Source: Curtobacterium sp. MMLR14_010 (GTDB lineage Bacteria; Actinomycetota; Actinomycetes; Actinomycetales; Microbacteriaceae). From it: a DNA stretch of 45,619 bases. Location of the stretch: positions 1 through 45,619 of the forward strand of contig NZ_MJGV01000024.1 in assembly GCF_001865015.1 (NCBI RefSeq), read 5' to 3'. This document shows positions 1-8,210 of this stretch, in pieces; within the stretch, counting starts at the first letter, position 1; every line of letters starts with the position of its first letter. Position numbers and translations under genes: made by a program. The notes below the pieces were generated by a model. It did not search any database. It saw only the letters and a program-made list of their open reading frames with translations, and had not been told where the DNA came from.

Positions 1-19
1 GGGGGGGGGGGGGGGGGGG
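1..19. repeat. poly-G homopolymer at window edge
   Basis: The first 19 bases are all G. Nothing else in the window resembles this, and no gene or motif runs into it. An uninterrupted G run at the very edge is most easily read as a contig-end sequencing artefact (dark-cycle poly-G) rather than genuine chromosome. It should not be used for annotation. Confidence 0.6.
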
Positions 20-67
20 CAGGCTGAGTCGGCAGGGGACGACGCCGCCCCGGTCGACCGACCCGCG

Positions 68-943
68 TCAGTCGCGCCGGGCCAGGTGTGCGCGGGTCAG
101 GGCGTCCATCTCCTCGTCGGAGAGGGCGTCGACGTCGTCGGCCTCGCGGCGGTCGGTCCGCTGCCACCGCACGAACAGCGAGATGAGCACGGGTACGTCG
201 GCGACCTCGGCGATGAACCAGAGCAGGTCCCCGGCCAGGTGCTGGTCCCGCAGCGGCGACGGGAACCACGCAGGCCCGGACGCCATCACGGTCGCCCCGT
301 CGAGCACGTGGTTCGTGATCCGCAGCACGATGCCGGGGATCGCGTCGAGCATCAGCTCCACGAAGGCGAGCAGGAACTCCGCGGTCACGAACGTCGACGA
401 GCGCAGGACACCGGGCTCGGACAGCGGCGCGAGCAGGGCGAACCCGAGCAGCGGCACGAGGACGGTGATCGCGACCGCGCCGACCGAGGACGTGCGGAGC
501 GCCGCCGACAGGGGTGTCAGCAGCAGGCAGAACAGCGCGAGTGCGACCAGCGGTGACACGATCGCGGTCCCGAGCACGCGCACCGGACGCGACCCCATGA
601 CAGCGGAGGCTGCGTGGGCGAGGCGAGCCGGGCCTCCAGTCCGGAGCAACGTGACGGGCGCGGCGAACGCGGCGAACGTGGGGACCGCGAAGAAGAGGAG
701 TGCCAGGCGGAGCACGAACGCCCAGCGGAGGGTCTGGTCGTACATGCCGACGATGCCGAACTGCAGCACAGCGAAGAGCGCGAGCGCCCCGGCGAAGGAC
801 AGCGACCGCCACCAGGGCCACGGCCTGCGGGAGCGGTGAGCACCGACGACGAGCCAGCCGTAGGTGCCCGCCGCCAGGACGAGGAGGGCGACCGCCAGCG
901 GGTCGACGTGCCAGATGCTCCAGAACTCGGACGGTGACGGCGT
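68..943 (-). CDS. CtaG-like (caa3-type cytochrome c oxidase assembly) integral membrane protein
   Basis: About 291 residues, with several hydrophobic helices and an acidic cytoplasmic tail ending HLARRD. The WHVDPLAV start of the domain and the WPWWRSLSF motif match the CtaG/caa3 family, whose members help assemble cytochrome oxidase. The first ATG/GTG/TTG in frame is a GTG at 769, which would cut off the first helix and the WPWW motif. The frame stays open to a stop at about 974, and the only good ribosome site is AGGAGG at 950-955, six bases before an ACG (941-943) followed by codons for PSPSEFW. I chose this ACG; it could also be a sequencing error for ATG. The His-rich motif (HMxxHM type) that I expect after the second helix of the family is absent here (GMYDQTLRW), so the protein may be a divergent paralogue. 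Confidence 0.7.
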   Translation of the reverse strand, partial: TPSPSEFWSIWHVDPLAVALLVLAAGTYGWLVVGAHRSRRPWPWWRSLSFAGALALFAVLQFGIVGMYDQTLRWAFVLRLALLFFAVPTFAAFAAPVTLLRTGGPARLAHAASAVMGSRPVRVLGTAIVSPLVALALFCLLLTPLSAALRTSSVGAVAITVLVPLLGFALLAPLSEPGVLRSSTFVTAEFLLAFVELMLDAIPGIVLRITNHVLDGATVMASGPAWFPSPLRDQHLAGDLLWFIAEVADVPVLISLFVRWQRTDRREADDVDALSDEEMDALTRAHLARRD

Positions 944-949
944 GGGGAG

Positions 950-955
950 CCTCCT
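950..955 (-). promoter_or_regulatory. AGGAGG ribosome binding site deciding an ACG start
   Basis: On the minus strand AGGAGG is followed by six bases and then ACG in the frame of the CtaG-like gene. No ATG, GTG or TTG lies in frame between the upstream stop and the GTG at 769, so this site is the main argument for a non-canonical start. Confidence 0.5.
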
Positions 956-1026
956 GCGGATCGCGCTGCAGGATCATCCTGCGACCGCGGGACCGCACTG
1001 ACCTGGCGAATCCGGTGAGAACCGGC

Positions 1027-2328
1027 TCAGGCGCGTGCGACCCCGACCGCGGGGACGGTGCGGCAGAGCAGCCACACGCCGATCGGCACCAGCACGGCTC
1101 CCGCGAGTGCGACGCCGAGCGACAGGTGCAGCTGCATGACGGCGAACGCCGGACCGATCGTGCAGCACGCGGCGAGGGCGACCACCGGCCAGGCCGGGCG
1201 GTCGGTCCCGGGCACCAGGCGGGGGAGCGGGCGGTCGGACCGACGGAGGCCCCGCGCGACGGCGAGTGCGACGGCCAGGACGACGACGAGCGCGATCGGC
1301 CGGGTCGCCCACCACGTCGCCGACCCGGGTGTGGGGAACGGGAGCCCGACCAACAGTCCGATGCCGTTCAGCGCGATGTACAGCGGGAGGTGCCAGAGGT
1401 AGATCGTCATGCCGTCTCGGCCGAGCACGAAGACGGTGCCCTGCGCCGCCCGCGTCCGCATCAGGCGGGTGAGCGGCGCGTGGACGAGCTGGACCAGGCA
1501 CGCCTGCGCGACGGCCAGCAGGGCGAGCGGCAGCATCGGCGGGTTGAGGTCCTGCAGCATGTCGGGCGCCCAGAGCCCGACCGACGTCATCGGGACGAGC
1601 AGGCCGTACGCGCCGACGGCGACGGCGGCCAGGAGCAGCCGTGACCGACGGGCGAACCAGCCGTCTGCCCAGAGGAAGCCGAGCTGCTGGGCGAAGAGCC
1701 ACACCGGGCCGAGGTTGAGCAGGCCGACCTCGGCGGTGTCGGTGGCGAAGCGGAGGGCGTCCACCGCGGCGGCGAGGACGAGCAGCCCGGCCAGCGTCCA
1801 CCACGGAGCACGCGCGTGCAGGCGTGCCATCAGCGGGACGCAGCACTGCGTGATGCCGTAGGCGGCCAGGAACCAGAGCGGCGCCCCGATGCCGAAGGCG
1901 ACCTCGTCGAGCATCGCGGCGGGCGTGCCGAGCGCGGTGGCGATGCCCAGTCCGATCGTCAGCACCGCGAAGAGCGGCACCGCAGGACGGAAGAGCCGGA
2001 CGAGCCGGGTCGACACGAAGTCACGGGCGCCGCCTCCGCGGGCGAGGGTGCTCCGCCAGCCGACGGCGCTGGCGAACCCGCCGACGACGAAGAAGAGCGG
2101 CATGACCTGGCCGACCCACGTGGCCGCGACGTACCAGTCGAGCTCCTGGAGCGGGCTCGTGACCCGGATGCCGGCGTCGCTCACCCCGACTCCGACCATC
2201 GTGACGTGCACGACGACGACGAGGACGACGCAGGCCGTCCGGATGAGGTCGACGACCAGGTCTCGCTGCGCGATGGTCCCCCGGACGTCCGATGCGATGT
2301 GCGACCCCTGCACGTTCTTCGTGGACAT
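1027..2328 (-). CDS. acyltransferase family 3 (OafA-like) membrane protein
   Basis: A protein of 433 residues with about ten hydrophobic helices. The N-terminal RDLVVDLIRTACVVLVVVVH carries the usual first-helix Arg/Asp...His pattern of acyltransferase-3 proteins, and MPLFFVVGGF and FVSTRLVRLFRP are further family signatures. Such proteins move acyl groups (often acetyl) across or at the membrane onto sugars, peptidoglycan or lipids; the substrate cannot be told here. The ATG at 2328 lies six bases behind TAGCGT (2335-2340), a good minus-strand -10, so the mRNA is probably leaderless. It is divergent from fur, with about 160 bp between them. An imperfect dyad (968-982) lies just beyond its 3' end. 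Confidence 0.85.
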   Translation of the reverse strand: MSTKNVQGSHIASDVRGTIAQRDLVVDLIRTACVVLVVVVHVTMVGVGVSDAGIRVTSPLQELDWYVAATWVGQVMPLFFVVGGFASAVGWRSTLARGGGARDFVSTRLVRLFRPAVPLFAVLTIGLGIATALGTPAAMLDEVAFGIGAPLWFLAAYGITQCCVPLMARLHARAPWWTLAGLLVLAAAVDALRFATDTAEVGLLNLGPVWLFAQQLGFLWADGWFARRSRLLLAAVAVGAYGLLVPMTSVGLWAPDMLQDLNPPMLPLALLAVAQACLVQLVHAPLTRLMRTRAAQGTVFVLGRDGMTIYLWHLPLYIALNGIGLLVGLPFPTPGSATWWATRPIALVVVLAVALAVARGLRRSDRPLPRLVPGTDRPAWPVVALAACCTIGPAFAVMQLHLSLGVALAGAVLVPIGVWLLCRTVPAVGVARA

Positions 2329-2492
2329 GTTCGGACGCTAGTGGCCGATCGCGCGTTCCCAGGGGCAGCCCAGCTGATCGCGACCGAACCGTGACATACG
2401 TATTCCGGCTCGGGCATGTGTCGGTCGTGCAGCTATCAGCGGATGGCGCTACAGTGGGCGTTGTCTTGACCAGCGCAAAAGAAGGGGTCCTC

Positions 2493-3014
2493 ATGGATGT
2501 CGACGCAGACCTGCTCCGCTCCGCAGGACTCCGTGTCACGACCCCGCGTCTCGCCGTCCTCCGGGCGACCGAGACGGTGCCGCACGCGACGGCCGACGAC
2601 ATCGTGACGGCGCTCGCCGCTGAACTGCCGACGACGAGCCACCAGGCGGTCTACGGCGTCCTCGCGGCGCTGACCGGGGCCGGGCTGGTCCGGCGGATCG
2701 AGCCCGCCGGCAGCCCGGCGCGCTACGAACGGCGCACCGGCGACAACCACCACCACATCGTCTGCACGATGTGCGGCACCATCGCCGACGTCGACTGCGC
2801 CGTGGGGCACGCTCCCTGCCTGACGCCGTCCGACGCCCGCGGCTTCGCCGTCACCACGGCCGAGGTCACCTACTGGGGGATCTGCGAGGCCTGCGCGGCC
2901 GACGAGCGCGCCGACGCCGAGGCCGAGCCGGCACCCGCCGGTGCCATGAGTGCCGATGCCGAGCCGGCACCCGCCGATGCCGTGCGCCCCGACGCCGAGC
3001 CGGCACCCGCCTGA
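2493..3014 (+). CDS. furA: Fur-family metalloregulator (FurA/CatR type)
   Basis: The 173-residue product has an N-terminal winged helix (about 5-85) and a C-terminal metal/dimer domain with the Fur signature HHHIVCTMC (86-94) and a second CxxC at 131-134, the usual structural zinc site. It lies 77 bp upstream of a catalase in the same direction, the classic arrangement for a peroxide- or iron-sensing repressor of its neighbour. The start is ATG 2493, behind GAAGGGG; a -10-like TACAGT is at 2450-2455. The tail is odd: an 18-base unit is repeated three times at 36-base spacing (2922, 2958, 2994), giving a repeated AEPAPA motif after the last CxxC. The tail is probably disordered. Confidence 0.85.
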   Translation: MDVDADLLRSAGLRVTTPRLAVLRATETVPHATADDIVTALAAELPTTSHQAVYGVLAALTGAGLVRRIEPAGSPARYERRTGDNHHHIVCTMCGTIADVDCAVGHAPCLTPSDARGFAVTTAEVTYWGICEACAADERADAEAEPAPAGAMSADAEPAPADAVRPDAEPAPA

Positions 3015-3091
3015 CCCACCCCGTCGGCCCGGCCGACCCACGAGCTACCCGAGCATCCCTGTCCGAACCACGCCCCACCCCAGGAGGAACC

Positions 3092-4621
3092 GTGTCCGAC
3101 CAGAACACGCCGACCGGCACCCCGTCCAGCACGCCCACCACCACGACCAACAGCGGCGCTCCCGTCTCGAGCGACGAGCACTCCATGGGTGTCGGCGCCG
3201 ACGGCCCCATCGCCCTGCACGACCACTACCTCGTCGAGAAGCTCGCCCAGTTCAACCGCGAGCGGGTCCCGGAGCGCGTCGTCCACGCCAAGGGCGGCGG
3301 TGCGTTCGGCACCTTCACCGTCACGCAGGACGTCAGCCGCTTCACGCGTGCCGCGTTCCTGCAGCCGGGTCAGCAGACCGAGATGCTCGCGCGCTTCTCC
3401 AGCGTCGCCGGCGAGCAGGGCTCCCCGGACACCTGGCGCGACCCCCGCGGCTTCGCGCTGAAGTTCTACACGACCGAGGGCAACTACGACCTCGTCGGCA
3501 ACAACACCCCGGTGTTCTTCATCCGCGACGGCATCAAGTTCCCCGACTTCATCCGCTCGCAGAAGCGCCTGCCGGGTTCGCACCTCCGTGACCACGACAT
3601 GCAGTGGGACTTCTGGACCCTGTCGCCCGAGTCGGCGCACCAGGTCACGTGGCTGATGGGCGACCGCGGCCTGCCGTCGAGCTGGCGCCACATGGACGGC
3701 TTCGGGTCGCACACCTACCAGTGGATCAACGCCGACGGCGAGCGCTTCTGGGTGAAGTACCACTTCAGCACCGAGCAGGGCCACGCGACCCTGACGCAGG
3801 AGGACGCCGACCGCATCGCCGGTGAGGACGCCGACTTCCACATCCGCGACCTCCACGAAGCGATCGAGCGTGGGGACAACCCGCGCTGGACCCTCGCGGT
3901 GCAGGTCATGCCGTACGAGGACGCCGCCAGCTACCGCTTCAACCCGTTCGACCTGACGAAGGTGTGGCCGCACGCGGACTACCCCCTCATCGAGGTCGGC
4001 ACGATGGAGCTCAACCGCAACCCGGAGAACTACTTCGCGCAGATCGAGCAGGCGACCTTCGCCCCCTCGAACTTCGTCCCCGGCATCGCGGCGAGCCCCG
4101 ACAAGATGCTCCTCGCGCGCATCTTCAGCTACGCGGACGCCCACCGCTACCGCGTGGGCACGAACCACGCGCAGCTGCCGGTGAACGCCCCGAAGAACGA
4201 GGTGCACTCGTACTCGAAGGACGGCGCCATGCGCTTCGACTTCCAGAAGTCCGAGGTCCCCGTGTACGCGCCGAACTCCCTCGGTGGCGCACACGCCGAC
4301 CCGACCGCCACGGACGACGCCCCGGGCTGGGAGTCCGACGGTGCGCTGCAGCGTTCCGCCGCGACCCTCCACCCCGAGGACGACGACTTCGGCCAGGCCG
4401 GCACGCTCTACCGTGAGGTCCTCGACGACGCCGCCCGCGAGCGCCTGGTCGGCAACATCGCCGGCCACGTCTCCAAGGTGACGCGCGACGACCTGCGCGA
4501 GCGCGTGTTCGCCTACTGGACCAACGTCGACCCCGACCTGGGTGCGCGCGTGCGCGCCGCGGTCGCGCCGAGCGCGCCGGGATCGAACGAGGACCCGGAG
4601 AAGGTCGCCGTCCAGGCGTAG
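3092..4621 (+). CDS. katA: monofunctional haem catalase
   Basis: A 509-residue catalase, the usual length for a small-subunit enzyme; it converts two H2O2 to water and oxygen in the cytoplasm. Visible active-site residues are His65 in RVVHAKGGG, Asn137/138 in VGNNTPVFF, and proximal haem ligand Tyr347 in [14 protein letters not shown]. The first 30 residues are a Thr/Ser/Pro-rich extension. The start is GTG 3092, seven bases behind AGGAGG (3083-3088); the frame is open further upstream into fur but has no better ribosome site. The gene is probably co-transcribed with fur, and a 40-bp palindrome follows 18 bases after the stop. Confidence 0.95.
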   Translation: MSDQNTPTGTPSSTPTTTTNSGAPVSSDEHSMGVGADGPIALHDHYLVEKLAQFNRERVPERVVHAKGGGAFGTFTVTQDVSRFTRAAFLQPGQQTEMLARFSSVAGEQGSPDTWRDPRGFALKFYTTEGNYDLVGNNTPVFFIRDGIKFPDFIRSQKRLPGSHLRDHDMQWDFWTLSPESAHQVTWLMGDRGLPSSWRHMDGFGSHTYQWINADGERFWVKYHFSTEQGHATLTQEDADRIAGEDADFHIRDLHEAIERGDNPRWTLAVQVMPYEDAASYRFNPFDLTKVWPHADYPLIEVGTMELNRNPENYFAQIEQATFAPSNFVPGIAASPDKMLLARIFSYADAHRYRVGTNHAQLPVNAPKNEVHSYSKDGAMRFDFQKSEVPVYAPNSLGGAHADPTATDDAPGWESDGALQRSAATLHPEDDDFGQAGTLYREVLDDAARERLVGNIAGHVSKVTRDDLRERVFAYWTNVDPDLGARVRAAVAPSAPGSNEDPEKVAVQA

Positions 4622-4639
4622 CCCCAGCCGTTCCGCACA

Positions 4640-4679
4640 GACGGGAGGCACGGTGCCAGCTGGCACCGTGCCTCCCGTC
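4640..4679. terminator. 40-bp perfect palindrome, family 1, copy 1 (bidirectional terminator candidate)
   Basis: Two 20-base arms are exact reverse complements with no spacer; the centre is TGCCAGCTGGCA. It sits between the convergent catalase and NodA-like genes. There is no T-tract on either side. Close copies occur at 16491-16536 and 37939-37986. Confidence 0.75.
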
Positions 4680-4705
4680 CGTCGTCGGTCGCGTCGCTTG
4701 CTGGT

Positions 4706-5272
4706 CTAGACCTGTTGTCCGTTCAGCCAGATGGGGCCACTCGGCCAGTCCTCGAGCGCGGCGGTGACCGGGCGCACCATCCAGCCGCCCTGCTCGGTGT
4801 TGGTGACGCCCGCGCCCTCCGCGGTGAACGCGCTGAAGGTGGCGACCGCGCCGGGCAGCTCGTGCCAGCCGACGTGGCTGTAGAACGGGACGCGGTCCTC
4901 GCCCGTGCCGAGGAAGCCGTACGGCACGCGGAGCCCCTCGAGCACCGTGTCGGTGCGGGTCATCAGCTCGCGGCCGACGCCCGTCCCCTGCAGTCGGGGC
5001 GCGACCGCGACGAGGCCGGTGTCGCCGACCAGCAGGTCCTCGCCGCCGACCGTGACGAACATCCGCCGGATGCCCACGTGTGCCAGCACCACGCCGTCGG
5101 CGTCGTGGGCGAGCACGCGGCGCTCGGGCTGCATGCCGGACCAGCTCCGACCGCCCACGAACCAGTGCGACCAGTCCGGGAACGCCTGCCCCAGCATCGC
5201 CGCGATCGCCTCGTGGTCGGGGAGTGACAGCGTGCTCTCCTCGACCACCTCCCACCGGATGTCGTCGCTCAT
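4706..5272 (-). CDS. NodA-like GNAT-fold N-acyl/acetyltransferase
   Basis: The 188-residue protein begins with IRWEVVEE. It carries GRSWSGMQPERR (41-52), AHVGIRRMFVTVGGEDLLV (64-82), GLVAVAPRLQGTGVGREL (86-103), VPYGFLG (116-122), and a C-terminal WPSGPIWLNG (176-185). From memory this order closely follows rhizobial NodA, the N-acyltransferase of Nod factors (GSRSWAGARPE, HIGLLRRFIKVGEVDLLV, VRPDLEGLGI, WPAGT...RNG). I therefore place it in the NodA/GNAT superfamily; the substrate is unknown and nothing nearby suggests Nod-factor synthesis. A general GNAT acetyltransferase is the alternative. ATG 5272 lies six bases behind CAGGAT (5279-5284); a GTG at 5287 would add five residues. Confidence 0.75.
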   Translation of the reverse strand: MSDDIRWEVVEESTLSLPDHEAIAAMLGQAFPDWSHWFVGGRSWSGMQPERRVLAHDADGVVLAHVGIRRMFVTVGGEDLLVGDTGLVAVAPRLQGTGVGRELMTRTDTVLEGLRVPYGFLGTGEDRVPFYSHVGWHELPGAVATFSAFTAEGAGVTNTEQGGWMVRPVTAALEDWPSGPIWLNGQQV

Positions 5273-5331
5273 CCGTCCATCCTGCACGGTCCTGCCAGGT
5301 GAGCGTCGCGCCGGACGCAGGCCGAGCCTCC

Positions 5332-5420
5332 CGTGCGAGGTTGGTCACTCCGTGCGCCGCATCAGCGTCGCACCACGTTGCGGACCTCGCACCAGCCGAG
5401 CAACCGCGCACGGTGCGAGC
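5332..5420. repeat. intergenic mosaic repeat, family 3, copy A
   Basis: Fills most of the 182-bp gap between the NodA-like and VOC genes. It contains CGTGCGAGGTTG at 5332-5343, CCTCGCACC at 5385-5393 and CACGGTGCGAGC at 5409-5420. These motifs recur in the same order at 9906, 10387, and (inverted) 20860 and 21554. No ORF or convincing promoter is seen here. Confidence 0.6.
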
Positions 5421-5454
5421 AGCGCACCGTCCGGCGAGCAGCGCCGCCCCACCC

Positions 5455-6324
5455 TCACCCCCGCCCGGCCGCCGTGACCTCGATGCGGTTCGCCCACGGG
5501 TCCTCGAACGCGACGGTGCGCCCGTCGTCGGCCGTCTGCACGCCGTGGTCCCGCATCCGAGCGGTGAGTGCGCCGAGGTCGTCGACCCCCGGCACCTCGA
5601 TCCGCACGAGCCCCAGCCCGAGCGCCAACTGCCGCCGCCCGGCCCCGCGGGAGTTCCACGTGTTCATCGCCATGTGGTGGTGGTACCCGCCGGCGCTGAC
5701 GAACAGGGCCTCGCCGAAGCCCGCGGTCGTGGCGAACCCGAGCTGGTCGACGTAGAACGCGCGGGCGCTGGCGACGTCACCGACGGACAGGTGCACGTGC
5801 CCCACCCGGGCCGGACGCGCACCGGCGTCGGACAGCCCGGTCGACGTCAGGTGCTCCTGCAGGAAGGCGTTCGGGTCGACGTACTTCGTGTCCATGTCGA
5901 CCATGCCGTGCGTCCACGACCACTCGGTGCGGTCGCGGTCCCAGTACAGCTCGACGCCGTTGCCCTCGGGGTCGGTGAAGTAGAACGCGTTGCTGACGAG
6001 GTGGTCCGCGCTGCCGGTGAACGTCTGCGGGTACCTGGTCGCGACGGAGTACAGCGCTGCGGCCAGGTCGGCGCGGGTGTCGAACAGGACGGCGGTGTGG
6101 AAGAGGCCGGCCTCGTGCGCTCCGGCATGTGCGAGGACCGGCGCGTGCTCGAGCACCACGATCGGTGTCGTGCCCCGCCCGAGCACGGCGACTCCGCCCG
6201 TGTTCGACAGCAGCGTGAGCAGGACGCCGTCGCGGTAGTAGGCGATCATCCGGTCGAGGTCGGCCACGCGGAGGGTGACGGCGCCCATGCCGGTGTCGGC
6301 GGCGAGGAGGTCCTGGGTCTGCAT
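5455..6324 (-). CDS. two-domain VOC-family protein (CatE-like extradiol dioxygenase/glyoxalase fold)
   Basis: The 289-residue protein contains two vicinal-oxygen-chelate domains (about 10-125 and 160-285). The second has the pattern of a metal site: His in VGHVHLSVGD, His in GYHHHMAMN, and Glu in NRIEVTA. The first has FYFTDPEGNGVELYWDR. The layout resembles bacillary CatE/MhqA-type ring-cleavage dioxygenases, which remove catechols or quinones; I infer this type of role, not the exact substrate. ATG 6324 was chosen because a well-spaced promoter lies right before it (-10 GAGACT 6331-6336, 17-base spacer, -35 TTGACG 6354-6359), and an upstream in-frame ATG at 6363 lies inside the operator palindrome. 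The palindrome covers the -35, so the gene is probably repressed until inducer binds. Confidence 0.8.
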   Translation of the reverse strand: MQTQDLLAADTGMGAVTLRVADLDRMIAYYRDGVLLTLLSNTGGVAVLGRGTTPIVVLEHAPVLAHAGAHEAGLFHTAVLFDTRADLAAALYSVATRYPQTFTGSADHLVSNAFYFTDPEGNGVELYWDRDRTEWSWTHGMVDMDTKYVDPNAFLQEHLTSTGLSDAGARPARVGHVHLSVGDVASARAFYVDQLGFATTAGFGEALFVSAGGYHHHMAMNTWNSRGAGRRQLALGLGLVRIEVPGVDDLGALTARMRDHGVQTADDGRTVAFEDPWANRIEVTAAGRG

Positions 6325-6333
6325 GGCACCAGT

Positions 6334-6373
6334 CTCCGTCCATTTGGTTGACGCGTCAACCAAATGGACGGAG
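6334..6373 (-). promoter_or_regulatory. 40-bp perfect palindromic operator over the VOC promoter
   Basis: Positions 6334-6353 and 6354-6373 are exact reverse complements, centred on TTGACGCGTCAA. The minus-strand -35 (6354-6359) and the whole spacer of the VOC promoter lie inside it. Two-fold symmetry with an exposed -35 is what a dimeric MarR/TetR/HxlR-type repressor site looks like. It could instead be a terminator of the upstream SDR gene, but there is no T-tract and the promoter match argues for an operator. Confidence 0.7.
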
Positions 6374-6405
6374 CAGGCCAGGATCGGCAGGACGGGCAGC
6401 GCGAC

Positions 6406-7182
6406 TCAGCGCGCGCTGAACCCGCCGTCGGACTTCAGCAGCTGCCCGTTCACCCAGCCGCCGTCCGGCCCGCAGAGGAACCCGACGAGGGCAGCGGTGT
6501 CGCTCGGCATCGACGGGCGCCCGCCCGGCGTCTGGTCGATCGCGGACTGGCGGATCGCGTCGGTCATCCACCCGGTGTCGTTCGGGCCGGGGTTGACGAG
6601 GTTCGCGCTGACGTGGACGTCCGCGAGCTCCTGCGCGGCGCCGATCACCAGCCGGTCGAGTGCGCCCTTGCTCGTGCCGTACGGCAGGTTGAACGCGACG
6701 TGGTCACTCGTCAGGGCGATCAGCCGACGCCGGTCGACGGGGGCGTCGACGCCGGCCCGGAGCCGTGCCGCGTACGCCTGCACGATGAGGAACGGCGCGC
6801 GCACGTTCACCGCCATGTGCCGGTCGAACGACTCGAGCGTGGTGGTCGCGAAGTCCGAGCCGACCGACTCGCAGTGCGACATCACGACGGCGGTGACGGG
6901 GGCGCCCGCCTCGGTCTCGGCGCGGCCGACGAGTGCGGCTGCCTGCTCGGGATCGGCCAGGTCGGCCGGGAGGCGCGACACGCGTGCGCCTGCGTGCTCG
7001 CACTCGGCGATGACGGAGTCGACGCCCTCGGGATCGGCCGCTCCGTGCACCCGGGCGTCGTAGGGGCCCCACCAGGACAGGGCCAGGTCCCAGCCGTCGG
7101 TCGCCAGCCGCGCCGCGAGCGCGGCGCCGATCCCGGCTCGTCGACCGACACCGGTCACCAGGGCGAGGGGTCTGTGGGACAT
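6406..7182 (-). CDS. short-chain dehydrogenase/reductase
   Basis: A 258-residue SDR. The N-terminal nucleotide-binding motif is TGVGRRAGIG (9-18), the structural Asn is in NVRAPF, and the active-site segment LTSDHVAFNLPYGTSKGAL has the YxxxK catalytic pair; the C terminus GGWVNGQLLKSDGG is typical of 3-oxoacyl-ACP-reductase-like SDRs. It oxidises or reduces a carbonyl/hydroxyl with NAD(P)H; the substrate is not predictable. ATG 7182 is preceded by GGGAGGCT, which can act as a ribosome site or, as GAGGCT, as a -10 six bases away. It is divergent from the AraC regulator, which is its most likely controller by position. Confidence 0.85.
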   Translation of the reverse strand: MSHRPLALVTGVGRRAGIGAALAARLATDGWDLALSWWGPYDARVHGAADPEGVDSVIAECEHAGARVSRLPADLADPEQAAALVGRAETEAGAPVTAVVMSHCESVGSDFATTTLESFDRHMAVNVRAPFLIVQAYAARLRAGVDAPVDRRRLIALTSDHVAFNLPYGTSKGALDRLVIGAAQELADVHVSANLVNPGPNDTGWMTDAIRQSAIDQTPGGRPSMPSDTAALVGFLCGPDGGWVNGQLLKSDGGFSAR

Positions 7183-7314
7183 GCTCCGAGCCTCCCGACC
7201 GGCGCGTCGGTGCGCCGTCCTGCCCACCCTGACACCGGGGCTCTGCCCCTGCACACGCGACGCGCGGGCGCGAGCCACCAGGGACAGACCCTCACGTCGC
7301 GGTACCGTTCTCGC

Positions 7315-8190
7315 GTGGGCGAGACCGAGACCGAGGGCGCGGCGGGGGCGCCGTTCGAGTACCGCACGGGCGGCGACGACGACGTCTCGGTGCACCGCAT
7401 CGGGACGAACGGTCCGCAGACGGGCACGATCGGTCCGCGTCCTGCACACGTGTTGTTCTGGCTGTCGGACGGGCACGCCGTCGTGACCGCCGACACCGGT
7501 GACCGCTGGGAGGTCGGACCCGGCCGGCCGGTGATGCTCTCAGCTCCGGTCGCCTACGCGTTCGACACCGACGCCACCCGGATGACGCTGCTGCACCTCA
7601 CGCCGGCGTACCTCGATGCCGTGGCCGCTCGTACCTCCGACGACGGCGCCGCGGGCGAACCGTGGGAGTTCGTGCAGCCAGAGGCCTCGGACATCCGACT
7701 CGAACCACTCCGCGCGCTGCTGCGCGAGGTGACCGCGCAGATCCTCGACCCCGATCTGCCGCCGTCCGACCGTCAGAGCGTGAACCGGCGCGTGGCGAAG
7801 GTCGTGCTGTCGACGTTCACGCGCTCCCGGGCGGACGTCGAGAACCGGCTGCGGCGGGCGGTCCGGTTCGTGCACGACACGGCGGCGGACGACATCACCG
7901 TCGGGGACATCGCCGACGCGGCCGGGCTCAGCGAGCGCGGCATCCAGGACCTGTTCCGCCGGACGCTCGACGTGACGCCGATGCGGTACCTGCGCGAGGT
8001 CCGACTGGACCGGGTGCACCTGGAGCTCCAGGCGCGACCGGCCCGCGTGGTCGTCACCGTGCAGGACGTGGCACGGCGGTGGCAGTTCATGCACCTCGGC
8101 CGGTTCGCGGCGAGCTACCGCGAGCGCTTCGGCGAGAGCCCGCACGAGACGGTCGAACGGGCAGGGTCAGGCCGCAGTCACCGCGACTGA
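7315..8190 (+). CDS. AraC-family transcriptional regulator
   Basis: A 291-residue protein with an N-terminal cupin-like sensing region (about 20-170) and a C-terminal AraC double helix-turn-helix: DDITVGDIADAAGLSERGIQ, FRRTLDVTPMRYLREVRLDR, and GRFAASYRERFGESPHE. The frame is open far upstream, but a GTG at 7315 lies six bases behind TACCGT (7303-7308), the same -10-to-start spacing as its neighbours, so I take this as a leaderless start. It is divergent from the SDR gene with about 130 bp between them, a common arrangement for a local activator. It ends 20 bp before the convergent lipoprotein gene. Confidence 0.85.
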   Translation: MGETETEGAAGAPFEYRTGGDDDVSVHRIGTNGPQTGTIGPRPAHVLFWLSDGHAVVTADTGDRWEVGPGRPVMLSAPVAYAFDTDATRMTLLHLTPAYLDAVAARTSDDGAAGEPWEFVQPEASDIRLEPLRALLREVTAQILDPDLPPSDRQSVNRRVAKVVLSTFTRSRADVENRLRRAVRFVHDTAADDITVGDIADAAGLSERGIQDLFRRTLDVTPMRYLREVRLDRVHLELQARPARVVVTVQDVARRWQFMHLGRFAASYRERFGESPHETVERAGSGRSHRD

Positions 8191-8210
8191 GCCGAGCAGC
8201 GGCGTTGGGT

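Noticed and set aside
1..19. Poly-G run considered as a telomere or regulatory G-tract
   Set aside because: It is a pure homopolymer exactly at the window edge with no repeat unit or partner sequence; an artefact is more likely.
4706..5272. Nodulation gene cluster suggested by the NodA-like gene
   Set aside because: No NodB- or NodC-like deacetylase or chitin synthase is present within the window; the neighbours are a catalase and a VOC enzyme.
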